Of a stretch of DNA of 19,958 bases, positions 7,758 through 16,119 are shown one piece after another. Origin of the DNA: Comamonadaceae bacterium (GTDB taxonomy: Bacteria; Pseudomonadota; Gammaproteobacteria; Burkholderiales; Burkholderiaceae_C); contig JAHEBY010000007.1 in assembly GCA_024642025.1 (NCBI GenBank), positions 1-19,958 on the forward strand, given 5' to 3'. The notes under the pieces are model-generated. The model saw only the letters and a list, made by a program, of their open reading frames with translations. It was not told the DNA's origin and made no database searches. The translations under genes and the position numbers were made by a program. Numbering within the stretch: the stretch's first letter is position 1; the number at the start of each line of letters is the position of its first letter.

Positions 7758-9497
7758 ATGGCCTTGCCAGTCGAGAGTCACGCGTGGTTCGGGTCGTCAA
7801 TTCTGGAGTCGACTGCCGGGCAAACAGATTTCCCCAATGAGATGGAACGCCTGTGGCGCGGCTGCATGACAGCCCGCGTTGCCATTGCCACTGTGCTGCT
7901 GCTGCTACAAGTGGTTACAGGCGCGCTGGGACAGCTACACAACTTCAGCCTTGTCGCGATTTGCCTCGTTTACCTGGCGGCCACCCTGATCGTGCGGCTT
8001 CTGTTCAAACGGCGCCAGTTGGGTCGCACTTTGGGCAAACGGTGGCTGGCCATTATTGGCGTCGACGTGATCGTTTTTGCAGCGCTTCATTTGATGCAGG
8101 GGGCAAGCATCAATTATTCGCCATTGTTTGGGCTGCCGGTGTTGGTGGCCGCAGTTCTGGGCTCGATGATGCTGGCCATCGGCACCGCCGCGAGCGTCAC
8201 GCTGATACTGCTTGGCAATGCGGTGTGGATGTCATTTTCTACGCTTGGAGATGTCACGGGCTTGCTGGCCCAAGCTGCTCTGACTGGCGTAGGCTGTTTT
8301 GCCATCGCAATTCTGGCCAACCAAATCGCCACGCGACTGGCAAATGAAGAGTTGCGGGCGCGGCGCAATCAACTAGCCGCGCGAGTGCAACGGCAAGTCA
8401 ACGAACTGGTCATTGAGACCTTGACCGACGGTGTTCTGGTGGTGGATGCGAAAGGTCTGGTGCGCTCGGCTAACCCGGCTGCCCGACATCTGCTTGGCTC
8501 TGAACGTGCGTTGGGCACGTCCTCGTTTGACCTGACGGCCGAGGGAGGTTGGTTGGCATTGAGTGAGCTGATGCGAAGCAGTTTTGCACGCAAAGCGCCG
8601 CAGCAGGCCGAGGTCACCATCAAACACCGCGGACAGGGTCCCCGTCGCCTGGTAGCCCGCACCCGGTTGACACCCTCCATGGGCGGTAGCTTGGACGGTC
8701 TGTGCGTCATTTTTTTGCAGGATCAACGCGAATCCGAGGCTCGCATGCGAACCGAGAAGCTCGCCAGCATGGGAAGAATGTCAGCCGCCGTAGCCCACGA
8801 AATCCGCAATCCGCTGGCAGCGATCGTGCAGGCCAACGCCTTGCTTGACGAAGACCTGTCCGAACCAGGCCACCAGCAACTGATTCAGATCGTCCGTCAA
8901 AACGCCAAGCGTCTGGAACATACGGTCGACGAAATTCTGAACCTGGCGCGGGTAAAAACGCAGAGCCGGCTCGCCGAGTCGCCCATCATCGTCCTCGAGG
9001 AGACTGTCGAGCGAATTTGCCGAGACTGGACACACCAAGCCATGTCTGATGTCGATCTCGTCAAATTGAATTTGACAACCGGCGAAACGGTCGTGGCCTT
9101 TGAGGTTGAGCATTTGCGGCGAGTCATGGTCAACCTCCTGGATAACGCGAAACGCTATGCCTCGAACGCTCGTGAAGCTATAGTGGTTTCAACCCGCATG
9201 GCATCCAGCGGTCAGGCCATATTGAGCATCTGGAGCGATGGAGACCCGTTGGATCGGTCAATTGAACGGAACTTGTTTGAACCGTTTTTTTCGTCGGAAA
9301 GTCGCTCCAGCGGATTGGGTCTTTACATTTGCCGTGAGTTGTGTGAAGGTCACGGTGCCAGCATACGCTACAAAAGATCTGGGCGACGGGTTCGGGACCA
9401 GGAAACCGAAGGCAACGAATTCATAGTGACGTTTCGCCCCTCGCGCCGGGAATCCGACGGAGTCCCGCAAACCGACACCTTGCCACTTCAAGCATGA
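7758..9497 (+). CDS. pilS: sensor histidine kinase PilS
   Basis: PilS is the inner-membrane kinase that senses pilin status and phosphorylates PilR to control type IV pilin transcription. The protein is 579 residues. About six membrane segments lie between residues 38 and 187, followed by a PAS-like domain (about 212-320), the H-box AAVAHEIRNPLAA with phospho-accepting H347, and an ATPase domain with N-box N463 (NLLDNAKRYA), F-box near EPFF (508-511) and GLGL (519-522). The start at 7758 has GGAG 6 bases upstream; an alternative ATG at codon 29 has no ribosome site. It abuts the PP0621 gene and overlaps pilR by 4 bases. The first 36 residues are a cytoplasmic lead before the first membrane helix. 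Confidence 0.93.
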   Translation: MALPVESHAWFGSSILESTAGQTDFPNEMERLWRGCMTARVAIATVLLLLQVVTGALGQLHNFSLVAICLVYLAATLIVRLLFKRRQLGRTLGKRWLAIIGVDVIVFAALHLMQGASINYSPLFGLPVLVAAVLGSMMLAIGTAASVTLILLGNAVWMSFSTLGDVTGLLAQAALTGVGCFAIAILANQIATRLANEELRARRNQLAARVQRQVNELVIETLTDGVLVVDAKGLVRSANPAARHLLGSERALGTSSFDLTAEGGWLALSELMRSSFARKAPQQAEVTIKHRGQGPRRLVARTRLTPSMGGSLDGLCVIFLQDQRESEARMRTEKLASMGRMSAAVAHEIRNPLAAIVQANALLDEDLSEPGHQQLIQIVRQNAKRLEHTVDEILNLARVKTQSRLAESPIIVLEETVERICRDWTHQAMSDVDLVKLNLTTGETVVAFEVEHLRRVMVNLLDNAKRYASNAREAIVVSTRMASSGQAILSIWSDGDPLDRSIERNLFEPFFSSESRSSGLGLYICRELCEGHGASIRYKRSGRRVRDQETEGNEFIVTFRPSRRESDGVPQTDTLPLQA

Positions 9498-10972
9498 ATA
9501 TCAAAGAATCTTCGCCCATCGCGCACATCCTGGTTGTGGACGACGAGCCCGACTTGCGCACACTGTATGAACTCACCTTGCTGCGCGAGGGCTACAAGGT
9601 CGAAACCGCTGGCACGGTGGAAGAAGCCCGGCAACTCATGGCAGAGCAAAGCTTCGATGTGCTTATCACCGATATGCGTCTGCCAGATGGTTTGGGTGCG
9701 ATGCTCCTGAACGACGTCCGTGAAAAGGGGCGGCAGGAGCGATGCGTCGTCATCACGGCATATGGGTCGGCAGAAAACGCCGTGGAGTCCTTAAAGGCCG
9801 GCGCCTTTGACTACCTGACGAAACCTGTTGATTTGAAGCAATTTCGGCTTGTGATTGCATCTGCCGTTCGGGACTTCAAACCCAAGCTCAAAGAAGACTC
9901 AGGTTCAAGTTCCCGATCAGGGCCTGCAGTCCCGCCGCCGGAAATGCTGGCTGCGAAGGCCAGCCTGCAACGTATGGTGGGGGAATCTCCAGCGATGAGG
10001 CGGGTCAAGGAGCGCATTGCAAAGGTAGCGCGCAGCATGGCTCCAGTTCTCATTCGCGGCGAGTCCGGAACCGGCAAGGAGTTGGCTGCTGGCGCTTTGC
10101 ATGGCAACAGTCAACGCGCCGAAGGGCCGTTTGTGGCGGTCAATTGCAGTGCGATTCCCGAGACGCTGCTGGAGGCTGAGTTCTTTGGTTCGAAAAAGGG
10201 CTCATTCACGGGCGCCGCACAAGATCGGGACGGATTCTTTCAGGCGGCCCGTGGTGGCACACTGTTTCTCGATGAAATCGGCGACCTGCCAGTTGCCATG
10301 CAATCAAAGCTATTGCGGGCAATTCAAGAGCGTAGCGTGCGTTCGCTGGGTGCTACGCAAGAAGAGCCGGTAGATGTACGCATCATCAGCGCCACGCATA
10401 AGAATCTGGCTGCTGAAGTCGAACATGGCCGGTTCAGGCAGGACCTCTTTTATCGCTTGAATGTGATTGAAATTCATATACCTCCCTTGCGGGAACGGCT
10501 CGAAGACTTGCCAGCGCTGTGCGCGGCACTGCTGAACCGGATTGCAGATGAAGCTGGCATCAGCGTGCCGGTGCTCTCTGACGCATTGCTCGAACGCGTG
10601 TCTCGCCTGCCACTTCGCGGGAACGTGCGTGAATTGGAGAATTTGCTTCACAGGGCGGTTGCCCTGGGCGACACGGAACAGCTTCAGCTCGACAATGATT
10701 TGGCATCCCGAGCTCCGCACCATTCACATTCCGAAGCATCTATTGCGTTGCCAGAAAAGCGTGACTTGATCCCCAGGGATTTGCAACATCACCTGGATCA
10801 GCAGGAGCGGGAGATATTGGTAAGCGCACTGGAGGATGCTGGATACAACCGCACGGCGGCGGCGTCCAGGCTTGGTTTAAGTCTGCGACAAATGCGCTAC
10901 CGGATCGCCCGACTTAACATCGACGTGCCTCAAGGTTCAGACGCTGCCGACGATGCGAAACAAGTTCGTTGA
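9494..10972 (+). CDS. pilR: sigma-54-dependent response regulator PilR
   Basis: PilR is an NtrC-class activator of sigma-54 promoters, classically pilA. The protein is 492 residues. The receiver domain has the acidic pocket VVDDEPD, phospho-acceptor D60 (LITDMRLPDG) and K110 (YLTKPVDL). The AAA+ domain carries Walker A GESGTGKE (189-196), the sigma-54 contact loop GSFTGA (236-241; Ser replaces Ala of the commonest form) and Walker B GGTLFLDE (254-261). A Fis-type helix-turn-helix, NRTAAASRLGLSLRQMRYR, lies near the C-terminus. ATGA overlap with pilS indicates coupling. The end overlaps ampD by 20 bases. No pilA or other pilus gene is in the window, so its target promoters lie elsewhere. Confidence 0.95.
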   Translation: MNIKESSPIAHILVVDDEPDLRTLYELTLLREGYKVETAGTVEEARQLMAEQSFDVLITDMRLPDGLGAMLLNDVREKGRQERCVVITAYGSAENAVESLKAGAFDYLTKPVDLKQFRLVIASAVRDFKPKLKEDSGSSSRSGPAVPPPEMLAAKASLQRMVGESPAMRRVKERIAKVARSMAPVLIRGESGTGKELAAGALHGNSQRAEGPFVAVNCSAIPETLLEAEFFGSKKGSFTGAAQDRDGFFQAARGGTLFLDEIGDLPVAMQSKLLRAIQERSVRSLGATQEEPVDVRIISATHKNLAAEVEHGRFRQDLFYRLNVIEIHIPPLRERLEDLPALCAALLNRIADEAGISVPVLSDALLERVSRLPLRGNVRELENLLHRAVALGDTEQLQLDNDLASRAPHHSHSEASIALPEKRDLIPRDLQHHLDQQEREILVSALEDAGYNRTAAASRLGLSLRQMRYRIARLNIDVPQGSDAADDAKQVR

Positions 10973-11537
10973 AGCAGGCATCGAAGTCTGGAGAAACGGT
11001 TGGTATCAGTTTGCCCGCCAACTTCAATCTCCCAATTTCGGCGCCCGACCGGCCCAGACTGTCATTGACCTGATCGTGATCCATTCGATCAGCCTGCCTC
11101 CGGGGCAGTATGGCGGTAATGAGGTACAGGCATTGTTTACCAATTCGCTGGATTGGACCAAGCATCCGTACTATCTGTCGATCCAGGGCATAGAAGTTTC
11201 AGCGCATTTTTTTATCACCCGCAATGGCGAGTTATGGCAATTTGTCAGCTGTGACGATCGGGCGTGGCACGCTGGGGAGTCGACCTATCGGGGCCGCAGC
11301 AATTGCAATGACGATTCAATAGGCATCGAACTGGAAGGGCTCGAGGGGCAGGTGTTCGAATCAGCCCAATACGAAACACTTGCGAGTTTGTCTTCCTCTA
11401 TTGCGTCAAACTATCCTATTCGCCACATTGCGGGCCATGAGCACATTGCGCCGGGAAGAAAATTCGACCCTGGAACGGGGTTTGACTGGGTGCTAATGCA
11501 ACAGTCTCTGGGATGGACGGATCAGTATTTTCCCTAG
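10953..11537 (+). CDS. ampD: 1,6-anhydro-N-acetylmuramyl-L-alanine amidase AmpD
   Basis: AmpD is a cytoplasmic zinc amidase that cleaves the stem peptide from anhydro-muropeptides during peptidoglycan recycling; in some bacteria its loss derepresses AmpC beta-lactamase through AmpR. The protein is 194 residues. Zinc ligands are H44 (VIHSISLPPGQ), H162 (AGHEHIAPGRKFDPG) and D172; the conserved glutamate is E126 (SIGIELEG) and the catalytic-region lysine is K170. The conserved N-terminal SPNFGARP block is present. The ATG at 10953 lies inside the end of pilR, so the gene is probably translated from the pilS-pilR transcript. No ampC or ampR is nearby, so beta-lactamase control cannot be inferred. 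Confidence 0.95.
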   Translation: MRNKFVEAGIEVWRNGWYQFARQLQSPNFGARPAQTVIDLIVIHSISLPPGQYGGNEVQALFTNSLDWTKHPYYLSIQGIEVSAHFFITRNGELWQFVSCDDRAWHAGESTYRGRSNCNDDSIGIELEGLEGQVFESAQYETLASLSSSIASNYPIRHIAGHEHIAPGRKFDPGTGFDWVLMQQSLGWTDQYFP

Positions 11538-11600
11538 GAAGTCGCCCAAACTCGCCATGGAATTCTGCATCTTCGGGCCTTCGAACCGAAACCTTGCGAT

Positions 11601-11616
11601 ACACTACCGGTAGTGG
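11601..11616. promoter_or_regulatory. NrdR box 1 (upstream box)
   Basis: The sequence ACACTACCGGTAGTGG contains a perfect 14-base palindrome, CACTACCGGTAGTG. It keeps the flanking C-W-A and T-W-G parts of the NrdR consensus acaCwAtATaTwGtgt, but the centre is CCGG. It lies one base upstream of the proposed -35 element and exactly 32 bases (about three helical turns) from box 2. Location ahead of nrdA supports the call. Confidence 0.75.
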
Positions 11617-11617
11617 C

Positions 11618-11646
11618 TTGCCATGTCTCGGCACACCATATATAGT
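11618..11646 (+). promoter_or_regulatory. sigma-70 promoter of nrdAB
   Basis: TTGCCA (11618-11623), a 17-base spacer and TATAGT (11641-11646) form a near-consensus housekeeping promoter. The start of transcription would fall near 11652-11654, leaving a leader of about 80 bases before the nrdA ATG. The -10 element lies inside NrdR box 2, and box 1 ends just before the -35, so repressor binding would block RNA polymerase. Confidence 0.72.
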
Positions 11647-11648
11647 GT
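11633..11648. promoter_or_regulatory. NrdR box 2 (over the -10 element)
   Basis: ACACCATATATAGTGT agrees with the NrdR consensus acaCwAtATaTwGtgt at 15 of 16 positions; only the fifth base differs. It overlaps the -10 TATAGT. NrdR is the zinc-ribbon/ATP-cone repressor of ribonucleotide reductase genes; paired boxes in register on the helix are its usual arrangement. The nrdR gene itself is not in this window. Confidence 0.85.
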
Positions 11649-11732
11649 GTGCTGCACCCGTTGACGTCCTGCAACGCCGATGCGTTACTGTTGCCGCTAC
11701 TCAAACAAAACATCGCCAATTTCGAGGAAACA

Positions 11733-14669
11733 ATGCCAAGCGCCACTCAAACTCCCACAGCCACCCGCAACCATACCGGACTCAAGAGCTCGATCGTTCC
11801 CGCCAGTCCCGATGGCGGTGTGCAGTCGGCTTTGAATGCTTATCAGCACTATCAAATTATTCGGCGCAATGGCGCTGTCGTGCCATTCGAACCCAACAAG
11901 ATCGCGGTAGCCATGATGAAAGCCTTTCTGGCTGTTCACGGCACCCAAGGCGCGGCGTCGGCTAGCGTGCGTGAAACGGTTGATGAACTGACCCAGGCGG
12001 TGATTCGCGCTCTCATGCGTTCACGCCCCGGTGGCGGGACGTTTCATATTGAAGATGTGCAGGATCAGGTGGAACTTGGCCTCATGCGGGGCGGTCACCA
12101 CGAAATTGCGCGGGCCTATGTGCTTTATCGTGAAAAGCGCTCGCAGGAAAGGGCCCTCAAGACAACCAACGAAAAACCCACGGCGCCTTTGCTGCACGCC
12201 ACTGACAATGGTCAGCGCATTGTGCTTGACCTTAACCGGCTGCAATTGCTGATTCAAGACGCCTGCACCGGCTTGGGCGTGGACGTCAAGCCCGACCCAA
12301 TCATGGCTGAAACCATGCGCAATTTGTATGACGGCGTGCCGATGGATGAGGTTTACAAGGCCTCTGTTCTGGCTGCCCGCACGCTCATTGAAAAGGACCC
12401 GGACTATACCTACGCGACGGCGCGCCTGTTGTTCCACACCATTGCAAAAGAGGTGCTTGGACAGGATATTGACCAAGCCCAGATGGGGCAAGCGTACGTG
12501 GAATATTTCCCACAGTTCATCAAGCGGGGCGTAGATGCCGAGCTGTTGGACGACAAACTGCTGCAATTCGATTTGAAACGTCTGGGCGCTGCATTAAAGC
12601 CTGAGCGAGATCTGAAATTTGATTACCTTGGCTTGCAGACTCTCTATGACCGCTACTTCCTGCACGTTGGAAAGACCCGTATCGAAATGCCACAGGCGTT
12701 TTTCATGCGGGTTGCCATGGGCCTCTCACTGAACGAGATAGATCGCGAAGCCCGCGCCATTGAGTTTTATGAAGTACTTTCCAGCTTTGACTTTATGTCC
12801 AGCACGCCTACTTTGTTTAACAGTGGGACGCTTCGCTCACAGCTGTCCAGTTGCTATCTGACAACTGTGCCCGATGATCTGGATGGCATTTACGAATCTA
12901 TCAAGGAAAACGCGCTGTTGTCGAAATTTGCTGGGGGGCTGGGCAACGACTGGACCCGCGTTCGCGCACTGGGCTCCCATATTAAGGGCACAAATGGTGA
13001 ATCGCAGGGCGTGGTTCCCTTCCTGAAAGTCGTCAATGACACCGCCGTTGCCGTGAATCAGGGTGGCAAACGCAAGGGAGCCGTCTGTACATATCTGGAA
13101 ACCTGGCACCTGGATATTGAAGAATTTCTGGAGTTGCGAAAGAACACCGGCGACGACCGGCGCAGAACGCACGACATGAATACCGCGAACTGGATTCCTG
13201 ACCTCTTTATGCGTCGTGTAATGGAGAAAGGCCAGTGGACTCTGTTTTCACCGTCCAATGTTCCCGATTTGCATGACAAGTTTGGAGCCGAATTCGAAAA
13301 GGCTTACGTCGCCTATGAAGAAAAGGCTGCACGCGGCGAGATCAAACCGGCCCGCACTGTGGCTGCAGCCGACCTCTGGCGCAAGATGCTGACCATGCTG
13401 TTTGAGACTGGCCACCCCTGGATCACATTCAAGGACGCGTGCAATGTCCGCTCTCCCCAACAGCATGCAGGCGTCATTCACTCTTCCAATTTGTGCACAG
13501 AGATCACGCTGAACACCAGCGACACGGAGACCGCTGTTTGCAATCTGGGGTCGGTCAATCTGCTACAGCACCTTAAGGATGGTGGCGTTGATCACGCGAA
13601 ATTGCAAAAGACAATCTCGATTGCCATGCGCATGTTGGATAACGTGATCGATATCAATTACTACGCGGTCAAAAAGGCACGTGATTCAAACCTGCGCCAT
13701 CGGCCAGTCGGATTGGGCGTCATGGCATTCCAGGACAGCCTGTATGAGCTTCGTATTCCGTACGCCAGTGATGCTGCGGTTGACTTTGCAGACAAATCAA
13801 TGGAAGCGATTTGCTATTACGCGTACTGGGCGTCCACTGAGCTTGCACGCGAGAGGGGCCAGTACTCGAGCTACAAAGGGTCGCTCTGGGACAAGGGTGT
13901 ATTGCCCATCGACACTTTGGACATGCTGGCGCGCGAACGTGGCGGCTACGTTGAGGTTGACCGCTCGTCGTCGATGGACTGGGAGACTTTGCGCAAGAAA
14001 ATCGCGAAGGACGGCATGCGCAACTCCAACTGCGTTGCCATTGCGCCAACAGCCACAATTTCCAACATCATCGGTGTAGATGCGTCGATAGAGCCCTGCT
14101 TTGGCAATCTGTCGGTCAAGTCGAATCTGTCAGGCGAGTTCACCATCATTAACCACTATCTCGTGCGCGACCTCAAACGTCTGGGCTTGTGGGATGACGT
14201 CATGGTCATGGACCTCAAACACTTTGACGGTTCGTTGCATCCAATAGACCGCGTTCCCCAGGAAATCAAGTCTCTATATGCAACCGCTTTTGAAGTCGAA
14301 ACGCATTGGCTTGTTGAAGCTGCAGCCCGCCGTCAAAAATGGATTGACCAAGCGCAATCCCTCAATATCTACATGGCAGGCGCCTCAGGCAAAAAACTTG
14401 ACGATACATACAAACTGGCTTGGGTGCGCGGCTTGAAGACAACTTACTACCTTCGCACCATGTCGGCGACTCACGTGGAAAAGTCAACCGTGACCGCAGG
14501 GCGCATGAATGCCGTTTCGTCTGGCCAATCAGAACCAGGCAAAGGCGCAGCGAGCATAAGCAAGCTGGAAGCAGCCGCTGCTGCCGCGCAAATGCAAATG
14601 GCATCTAGCCCGGCCACTGACATCAAATTTTGCGGCATTGACGACCCAACATGTGAATCATGTCAATGA
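11733..14669 (+). CDS. nrdA: ribonucleoside-diphosphate reductase class Ia, alpha subunit NrdA
   Basis: The large subunit reduces NDPs to dNDPs. The protein is 978 residues. After about 40 unstructured residues, an ATP-cone (about 40-140, starting IIRRNGAVVPFEPNKI) provides overall activity control by ATP/dATP. The catalytic barrel has C374 (LSSCYLTT), the active-site N586-C588-E590 (NLCTE) carrying the thiyl radical, and the partner C603 (AVCNLGSVNL). Radical-transfer tyrosines are Y905-Y906. The tail CESCQ holds the redox-shuttle cysteines C974 and C977. The ATG at 11733 is chosen for GAGGAA at 11725-11730; an upstream in-frame GTG at 11649 lies before the predicted transcription start. NrdR boxes ahead of it predict repression. 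nrdB follows after 131 bases. Confidence 0.96.
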   Translation: MPSATQTPTATRNHTGLKSSIVPASPDGGVQSALNAYQHYQIIRRNGAVVPFEPNKIAVAMMKAFLAVHGTQGAASASVRETVDELTQAVIRALMRSRPGGGTFHIEDVQDQVELGLMRGGHHEIARAYVLYREKRSQERALKTTNEKPTAPLLHATDNGQRIVLDLNRLQLLIQDACTGLGVDVKPDPIMAETMRNLYDGVPMDEVYKASVLAARTLIEKDPDYTYATARLLFHTIAKEVLGQDIDQAQMGQAYVEYFPQFIKRGVDAELLDDKLLQFDLKRLGAALKPERDLKFDYLGLQTLYDRYFLHVGKTRIEMPQAFFMRVAMGLSLNEIDREARAIEFYEVLSSFDFMSSTPTLFNSGTLRSQLSSCYLTTVPDDLDGIYESIKENALLSKFAGGLGNDWTRVRALGSHIKGTNGESQGVVPFLKVVNDTAVAVNQGGKRKGAVCTYLETWHLDIEEFLELRKNTGDDRRRTHDMNTANWIPDLFMRRVMEKGQWTLFSPSNVPDLHDKFGAEFEKAYVAYEEKAARGEIKPARTVAAADLWRKMLTMLFETGHPWITFKDACNVRSPQQHAGVIHSSNLCTEITLNTSDTETAVCNLGSVNLLQHLKDGGVDHAKLQKTISIAMRMLDNVIDINYYAVKKARDSNLRHRPVGLGVMAFQDSLYELRIPYASDAAVDFADKSMEAICYYAYWASTELARERGQYSSYKGSLWDKGVLPIDTLDMLARERGGYVEVDRSSSMDWETLRKKIAKDGMRNSNCVAIAPTATISNIIGVDASIEPCFGNLSVKSNLSGEFTIINHYLVRDLKRLGLWDDVMVMDLKHFDGSLHPIDRVPQEIKSLYATAFEVETHWLVEAAARRQKWIDQAQSLNIYMAGASGKKLDDTYKLAWVRGLKTTYYLRTMSATHVEKSTVTAGRMNAVSSGQSEPGKGAASISKLEAAAAAAQMQMASSPATDIKFCGIDDPTCESCQ

Positions 14670-14687
14670 TTTGTGCAGCAACGCCCA

Positions 14688-14714
14688 TGCATCGATCTAT
14701 TGCACGACGATGCA
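14688..14714 (+). other. hairpin in the nrdA-nrdB spacer
   Basis: The 131-base spacer 14670-14800 holds a perfect 7-bp inverted repeat, TGCATCG (14688-14694) and CGATGCA (14708-14714), with a 13-base loop. No T-run follows, so it is not an intrinsic terminator. It could mark an mRNA processing or stability site that sets the ratio of the two subunits. Nothing else in this spacer was recognised apart from a modest TTGGAAA before the nrdB start. Confidence 0.4.
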
Positions 14715-14800
14715 ATTGAACAACAAAAAACGTGAGCGAAGTGAATGAATACTTTTCATTTCATCTTGCTCCTCGCATAATTCGAAGATTGGAAACATCT

Positions 14801-16003
14801 ATGCTCTCCTGGGACGAAGAAGTCAAGCCCTCATCGCTAGCGCCCGTGGCCCGCGGCTCATCAAGTAGCCGTATGGTTGAGCCACCGCCGCATTCCGTGC
14901 AAAGCCGTGTCTTGAATGACGGCGCGGTGGTTCCTTCCTCGCCTTTGCTCACAGAAAGACCGCGTGACATGGCACCGGCTGTACCACGCCGAGTACAAGC
15001 CGCGGACAAGCGCATCATCAACGGGAAGACGGATGTCAACCAGTTGGTGCCTTTCAAATACAAATGGGCGTGGGAAAAGTATTTGGCAAGTTGCGCAAAT
15101 CACTGGATGCCACAGGAAGTAAACATGACGCGCGACATTGCGTTGTGGAAAGATCCAAACGGGTTGACGGAAGACGAGCGTCGCATTGTCAAGCGCAACC
15201 TGGGCTTTTTCGTAACTGCCGATTCACTGGCCGCCAATAACATCGTGCTTGGCAGCTATAGACACATTACCGCACCTGAGTGCCGGCAATTTCTGTTGCG
15301 TCAGGCTTTTGAAGAGGCAATTCACACGCACGCCTACCAGTACATTGTTGAATCACTGGGCCTGGACGAAGGAGAAATCTTCAGCGCCTATAACGAAGTG
15401 GAGTCGATCCGGAACAAGGATCAATTCCTGATTCCGTTCATCGAGACGTTGACGAATCCACATTTTTCGACCGGCACTCTAGAAAATGACCAGAAGTTGC
15501 TGAAGTCACTCATTGTGTTTGCCTGCTTGATGGAAGGCCTTTTCTTCTACGTCGGTTTTACGCAAATTCTGGCATTGGGTCGTCAAAACAAGATGACCGG
15601 GGCTGCCGAACAATATCAGTACATATTGCGTGATGAATCGATGCACTGCAATTTCGGAATTGATTTGGTCAACCAGATCAAGCTCGAAGACCCGCAACTC
15701 TGGACTGCAACGTTCAAGTCAGAAATCAAAGCGTTGTTTCTGGAGGCTGTTGAACTTGAATACAAATACGCTGAAGACACTATGCCACGTGGCGTATTGG
15801 GTATGAACGCATCCATGTTCAAGGGCTATCTGCGTTACATCGCCAACCGCCGCGCCACCCAAATCGGCCTGGAGACGATTTTCCCGAATGAAGAGAATCC
15901 TTTCCCTTGGATGAGTGAAATGATTGACTTGAAGAAGGAGAGAAACTTTTTCGAAACGCGCGTAATTGAATATCAATCAGGTGGCGCGCTGTCCTGGGAT
16001 TGA
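14801..16003 (+). CDS. nrdB: ribonucleoside-diphosphate reductase class Ia, beta subunit NrdB
   Basis: The small subunit houses the diferric-tyrosyl radical that starts NrdA catalysis. The protein is 400 residues. Iron ligands of the first half are D141 (VTADSLAANN), E172 and H175 (EEAIHTHAYQY), with the tyrosyl-radical residue Y179 at the expected +4 from H175. The second half keeps the glutamate of LMEGLFFYVGF and the E/H pair of RDESMHCNFG. Residues 1 to about 75 form a Ser/Pro-rich extension before the conserved ADKRIINGKTDVNQLVPFKY block, as in other Burkholderiales NrdB. The ATG at 14801 gives the usual MLSWDEEV start; the open frame extends to a GTG at 14732 without a ribosome site. 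It is presumably co-transcribed with nrdA. Confidence 0.95.
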   Translation: MLSWDEEVKPSSLAPVARGSSSSRMVEPPPHSVQSRVLNDGAVVPSSPLLTERPRDMAPAVPRRVQAADKRIINGKTDVNQLVPFKYKWAWEKYLASCANHWMPQEVNMTRDIALWKDPNGLTEDERRIVKRNLGFFVTADSLAANNIVLGSYRHITAPECRQFLLRQAFEEAIHTHAYQYIVESLGLDEGEIFSAYNEVESIRNKDQFLIPFIETLTNPHFSTGTLENDQKLLKSLIVFACLMEGLFFYVGFTQILALGRQNKMTGAAEQYQYILRDESMHCNFGIDLVNQIKLEDPQLWTATFKSEIKALFLEAVELEYKYAEDTMPRGVLGMNASMFKGYLRYIANRRATQIGLETIFPNEENPFPWMSEMIDLKKERNFFETRVIEYQSGGALSWD

Positions 16004-16031
16004 TGCATTCAAATTATGAAACACCCTTTTC

Positions 16032-16074
16032 CACGAAATGTTTATCGCAGCACAGACTGTGGGAGCCTTTCGTG
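16032..16074 (+). other. long-range stem after nrdB
   Basis: CACGAAA (16032-16038) pairs perfectly with TTTCGTG (16068-16074) across 29 bases that themselves contain the small palindrome CACAGACTGTG (16051-16061). The outer 7-bp stem plus the inner stem could fold as one bulged structure. It begins 28 bases after the nrdB stop and is the first of three stems in the nrdB/H1-like spacer. Confidence 0.4.
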
Positions 16075-16082
16075 TACCCGAG

Positions 16083-16116
16083 TTCATGGTGTTGGGGACC
16101 ATCCCAGCACCATGAA
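16083..16116 (+). terminator. strong hairpin in the nrdB/H1-like spacer (arms 1 and 2)
   Basis: TTCATGGTGTTGGG (16083-16096) pairs with CCCAGCACCATGAA (16103-16116) over 14 bp with a single G-U wobble and a 6-base loop. This is the strongest inverted repeat outside genes in the window. No T-run follows, so it may be a 3' stabiliser of nrdAB mRNA, a Rho-linked terminator, or part of a regulatory leader for the next gene. Confidence 0.55.
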
Positions 16117-16119
16117 TCG

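Noticed and set aside
11572..11590. TTCGG/CCGAA hairpin after ampD
   Set aside because: A 5-bp stem without a T-run; not distinguishable from chance.
11649..11732. Upstream GTG start that would lengthen NrdA by 28 residues
   Set aside because: It lies before the predicted transcription start, has no ribosome site, and the ATG at 11733 has GAGGAA.
14732..14800. Upstream GTG start that would lengthen NrdB by 23 residues
   Set aside because: No ribosome site, and the family starts at MLSWDEEV (14801).
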